A stretch of DNA of 64,000 bases. Source: Chitinophagaceae bacterium (GTDB lineage: Bacteria; Bacteroidota; Bacteroidia; Chitinophagales; Chitinophagaceae). The stretch lies in the NCBI GenBank assembly GCA_027489035.1, contig JAIYAN010000023.1, forward strand, positions 62,001 through 126,000. The letters run 5' to 3'. Shown here in pieces: positions 61,366 through 64,000 of the stretch (position 1 is its first letter; each line of letters begins with the position of its first letter). Below the pieces are notes generated by a model. The model did not search any database and was not told the origin of the DNA. It saw nothing but the letters and a program-made list of their open reading frames with translations. The position numbers and the translations under genes were made by a program.

Positions 61366-62214
61366 TTACTTTGAATACGCATAAAATCCTTTCCCTGTTT
61401 TTCTACCCAACTCGTTATTTTTTACTTTATTAATTTGTAGAATAGAAGGTTCAAATCTGTGTTCGTGATTAAATGCTTCGTATAAAGATGTAGTAACGGC
61501 AAGGTTTATATCGTTGCCAATTAAATCCATTAATTTAAAAGGTCCCATTTTAAATCCTGATGCTTCCATGATTTCATCAACTGAATCCATGGTCGCCAAA
61601 TTCAGTTCCACCAATTTCATGGCTTCTAAATAATAATGACGTGCAACTCGATTTACAATAAACCCTGGCGCGTCAATACAAAGTACCGGCGTTTTTTTGA
61701 GGTTGATACAAAGCTGCATCAGAACAGAAATTACATCATCCGATGTTTTCTCAGCTTTAACTACTTCAACCAATTTCATAATTTGAGCTGGGTTGAAAAA
61801 ATGCAAACCAGCTACACGCGCTGGATTTGAAATCCCTTCTTGTAATAGGTTTATTGAAAGTGATGAGGTATTGCTGGCAAAAATGGTGGATGACTCATTA
61901 ATTGCTGCCAATTGATTGAATAAACTGATTTTAATGTCTGCTTTTTCAACTATGGCTTCGATGATTAACGGGGCAATGCAATCTTCAATATTTTTTGTAA
62001 AGACCAACCGATGAAGGATCTCCGATTTATCTAATTCGCTTATTTTGTTTTTATCTAAAAGTGCCTCTAGATTTTTATTGATGCTTTTCTGCGCATTAGC
62101 AATTACGGTTTCGTTGGTATCAAACAAGATGGTTTGATACCCATTTTGAGCAGCACATAGCGCAATTCCACTTCCCATTGTTCCTGCGCCGGTTACACAT
62201 ATTTTGTTGATCAT
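61366..62214 (-). CDS. 3-hydroxyacyl-CoA dehydrogenase (HBD/PaaH type)
   Basis: A 282-aa NAD-dependent dehydrogenase. The Rossmann motif CVTGAGTMGSGIA starts the protein, FASNTSSLSI follows, and the catalytic His and Glu lie in GLHFFNPAQIMKLVEVV. The C-terminal domain has GFIVNRVARHYYLEAMKLVE. Single-domain enzymes of this size serve butyrate metabolism, beta-oxidation or the PaaH step of phenylacetate breakdown. The other paa-type genes in the window make the last option attractive but unproven. A -7 box abuts its ATG. Confidence 0.92.
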   Translation of the reverse strand: MINKICVTGAGTMGSGIALCAAQNGYQTILFDTNETVIANAQKSINKNLEALLDKNKISELDKSEILHRLVFTKNIEDCIAPLIIEAIVEKADIKISLFNQLAAINESSTIFASNTSSLSINLLQEGISNPARVAGLHFFNPAQIMKLVEVVKAEKTSDDVISVLMQLCINLKKTPVLCIDAPGFIVNRVARHYYLEAMKLVELNLATMDSVDEIMEASGFKMGPFKLMDLIGNDINLAVTTSLYEAFNHEHRFEPSILQINKVKNNELGRKTGKGFYAYSK

Positions 62215-62218
62215 AATG

Positions 62219-62226
62219 CAAAAATA
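62219..62226 (-). promoter_or_regulatory. -7 box directly upstream of the dehydrogenase start
   Basis: TATTTTTG on the minus strand, an exact TAnnTTTG match, ends four bases before the ATG at 62214, which predicts a leaderless transcript. Confidence 0.5.
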
Positions 62227-62270
62227 AAAAAGAGTATCCTATAATGTTGAACTAAATTAGGAATTGTAAA

Positions 62271-62296
62271 AAAGGCATCTCCATCGAGATGCCTTT
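62271..62296. terminator. Intrinsic terminator between two minus-strand genes
   Basis: Perfect 11-base arms AAAGGCATCTC/GAGATGCCTTT enclose a CATC loop, with A-runs and T-runs on both sides. It ends the 174-aa protein gene and insulates the dehydrogenase gene. Confidence 0.88.
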
Positions 62297-62347
62297 TTAT
62301 TTATTGAATAGAAGTAAGAATTACATTCTATTTTGTATAAAATTGAA

Positions 62348-62872
62348 TTAATATTTGTAAGCAATTCCTTTCTTTATAGCTTGACTTCCTCCTATTTGAT
62401 TTGAACTAGATCCCACTGTGGTTTTGTCAGAAGTCATGAAAATAAAAGGGCAACCTATTGCAGCAGCAGCCATTTTTAATTTCTTATCAGCTTTTTTATC
62501 GCCTGTGTTTCCAGTTTGAAAATTAATCATTGCAGTTTTACCCTTGATTTCATCAACCCTAGTTAAACCAGCAATGTATGACTTATCTTCAAATACAATT
62601 ACTTTTTCCCAATCTTCATCAGAACTTACACTGATTTTTTCAGTTACTTTCTCAATACGGCCAGATTTTCCATAAACAATCTTTTCGATTGCATATTTGC
62701 TTACTGAATTTTCTGCATCTTCGCCTTCATACTTGTACGTGATTACAAACTCATCAACTTTAACAACCTTTCCTTTGATCGTTTCACCTGAATGCTTTGT
62801 AATAACGTCACTTTGAGCAAAAGAAACCATAAAACTAAATAGCAAAAATGCAAATACTGTAATCTTTTTCAT
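62348..62872 (-). CDS. Secreted hypothetical protein
   Basis: A 174-aa protein with a signal peptide ending in SFAQ (residues 1-19). The next 90 residues are strand-rich (ITKHSGETIKGKVVKVDEFVITYKYEGED) and look like a small beta-barrel often found in Bacteroidota periplasmic proteins. An Ala-rich segment near KLKMAAAAIGCPF precedes the C-terminus. No function is known. It has its own -7 box and terminator, so it is transcribed alone. Confidence 0.75.
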   Translation of the reverse strand: MKKITVFAFLLFSFMVSFAQSDVITKHSGETIKGKVVKVDEFVITYKYEGEDAENSVSKYAIEKIVYGKSGRIEKVTEKISVSSDEDWEKVIVFEDKSYIAGLTRVDEIKGKTAMINFQTGNTGDKKADKKLKMAAAAIGCPFIFMTSDKTTVGSSSNQIGGSQAIKKGIAYKY

Positions 62873-62888
62873 AATTTTTATTTTTTTT

Positions 62889-62896
62889 CAAATGTA
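62889..62896 (-). promoter_or_regulatory. -7 box of the secreted hypothetical gene
   Basis: TACATTTG on the minus strand, an exact TAnnTTTG match, with a predicted leader of about 13 nt. Confidence 0.55.
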
Positions 62897-62999
62897 GCAA
62901 AAAAATTAAACTTGTGTTATTTTTTTATGGGGTTTTTTGATTCAAGGCTTTCAATAATTTAAATAAATCGCCTCAAAATTTCACTTTAAATATTGTGTT

Positions 63000-64000
63000 T
63001 TAAATTGCTGAAGTAAATTGTTTTAAAAATCGAACATCATTTTCACTGAACAACCGCAAATCTTTAACTTGATAGGTTAACATGGTAATTCTTTCGATGC
63101 CCATTCCAAAAGCAAAGCCGGTATATTTTTTACTATCAATGCCACAGTTGTCAAGTACAGAAGGATGCACCATTCCGCAACCTAAAATTTCTACCCAACC
63201 TGTTCTTTTGCAAACACTACAACCCTCGCCACCACAAATCAAACAACTGATGTCCATTTCGGCACTTGGTTCGGTAAATGGAAAATATGAAGGACGGAAT
63301 CGAACTTTTACATTTTCGCCAAACATCTCTTTTACAAAGAAGTAAAGGGTTTGTTTAAGATCGGCAAAAGATACATTTTCGGCAATGTATAATCCCTCCA
63401 CCTGATTAAAAAAGCAATGTGCTCTTGCGCTGATGGTTTCGTTTCTATAAACTCTACCTGGACAAATAATTCTCAAAGGCAATTCGCCTTTCTCCATTGC
63501 TCTAATTTGCGCACTGCTTGTGTGTGTGCGTAAAAGCCAATCTGGGTTTTGGCTGATATAAAACGTATCCTGCATGTCTCTAGCCGGATGATTTTCGGGA
63601 AGATTTAATGCGGTAAAATTGTGCCAGTCGTCTTCAATTTCTGGTCCTTCTGCAACCGAAAAGCCCAAGCGTTGAAAAATGGATATGATTTTATTGTGTA
63701 CAATGCTGATGGGATGACGGGCGCCGATATTGATTGGCTGACCAGGCAAACTTAAATCCATGTTAAAATCTATCTGATCTGCTTTGGATTCAACCGCATT
63801 AGAAAAATTTTCAAAAGCCGCTTCTGTAAATATCTTGAATTCATTCAAAAGTTGTCCGGCATCTTTTTTTTGTTCAACAGGCACGTTCTTCATTTCGCCC
63901 ATAATGGCTTTCACAATGCCCTTTGTGCCTAAATATTTTATACGAAATGCTTCCAGTTCTTCTTTATTGGTAACAACTGAAGATTCGATTTCCTTTTTAT
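63000..64000 (-). CDS. pheS: Phenylalanyl-tRNA synthetase alpha subunit (5' end outside window)
   Basis: The frame stays open to the right edge, so the start lies outside. At least 333 residues are visible, near the full length of about 340. The helical N-terminal part includes FRIKYLGTKGIVK. The class II catalytic domain shows HPISIVHNKI, the RTHTSSAQIRAM motif, the FNQVEGLYIAE segment and motif 3 as GFAFGMGIERITML. It also has the Cys-rich CLICGGEGCSVCKRTGW insert typical of many bacterial forms. pheT is not in view. It charges tRNA-Phe with the beta subunit. Confidence 0.95.
   Translation of the reverse strand, partial: KKEIESSVVTNKEELEAFRIKYLGTKGIVKAIMGEMKNVPVEQKKDAGQLLNEFKIFTEAAFENFSNAVESKADQIDFNMDLSLPGQPINIGARHPISIVHNKIISIFQRLGFSVAEGPEIEDDWHNFTALNLPENHPARDMQDTFYISQNPDWLLRTHTSSAQIRAMEKGELPLRIICPGRVYRNETISARAHCFFNQVEGLYIAENVSFADLKQTLYFFVKEMFGENVKVRFRPSYFPFTEPSAEMDISCLICGGEGCSVCKRTGWVEILGCGMVHPSVLDNCGIDSKKYTGFAFGMGIERITMLTYQVKDLRLFSENDVRFLKQFTSAI

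Overview
The window looks like chromosomal DNA from a member of Bacteroidota, most likely a Chitinophagaceae-type bacterium. It is AT-rich. It encodes a secreted protein with a type A type-IX-secretion C-terminal signal, the uppS-bamA-ompH-ompH-murI arrangement, a TatC with a long first loop, and a fused lycopene-cyclase-domain protein. Many genes are preceded by the Bacteroidota -7 box TAnnTTTG. No tRNA, rRNA, transposase, integrase or CRISPR array was seen. Both ends cut a gene: an MBL-fold hydrolase on the left and pheS on the right.

Layout. 1-3.7 kb: MBL hydrolase, then paaZ and an enoyl-CoA hydratase (phenylacetate degradation). 4-11 kb: surface-polysaccharide cluster with rmlB, rmlA, a sugar N-acetyltransferase and a glycosyltransferase on the minus strand, divergent from a glycosyltransferase, a Wzx-like flippase and another glycosyltransferase. 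11.4-15.5 kb: prfA-tatC-rpiB-M28 peptidase. 15.5-22.5 kb: amidohydrolase, lysS, flavin reductases, pnuC, Nfu and an SDR. 22.5-26.6 kb: accessory island. 26.8-40 kb: PhnA-like protein, amidohydrolase lipoprotein, ligA, HNH/NUMOD4 protein, DUF2461, TetR-paaE, kdsB, T9SS cargo, glutathione peroxidase, tadA and sod. 40.4-48.1 kb: yidD, rnpA, rpmH, murI, two Skp-like proteins, bamA, uppS and adk. 48.5-64 kb: aminotransferase, a tiny lipoprotein, glycosyltransferases, lycopene cyclase, a two-component pair whose regulator fuses a receiver to a CRP/FNR module, NAD-dependent epimerases, a 3-hydroxyacyl-CoA dehydrogenase and pheS.

The most interesting stretch is 22.5-26.6 kb. Three small proteins of unknown function (helical hairpin, tail-anchored, and soluble alpha/beta-like) are read from one promoter with a complete TTTG-N19-TATTTTTG match. 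A soluble KAP-family P-loop NTPase follows behind a terminator. The cassette is bracketed by two near-identical direct repeats of about 110 bp, about 3.9 kb apart, in otherwise ordinary chromosome. KAP NTPases include the phage-exclusion protein PifA, so a defence or membrane-associated conflict role is a reasonable but unproven guess.

A second theme is a set of composite intergenic repeats in at least ten gaps: TTAAACC heptamers often capped by AGCGAAGCG, CACGAAGA-type arrays, TTCAAnnnGG-type arrays, GGTTGAA...TTCAACC hairpins and CTCACAAAC arrays. They sit mostly at operon ends, and one lies between rpmH and rnpA. Phenylacetate genes are scattered: paaZ and a hydratase at the left edge, an orphan paaE with its own TetR at 33 kb, and a PaaH/HBD-like dehydrogenase at 61 kb, with no paaABCD in view.
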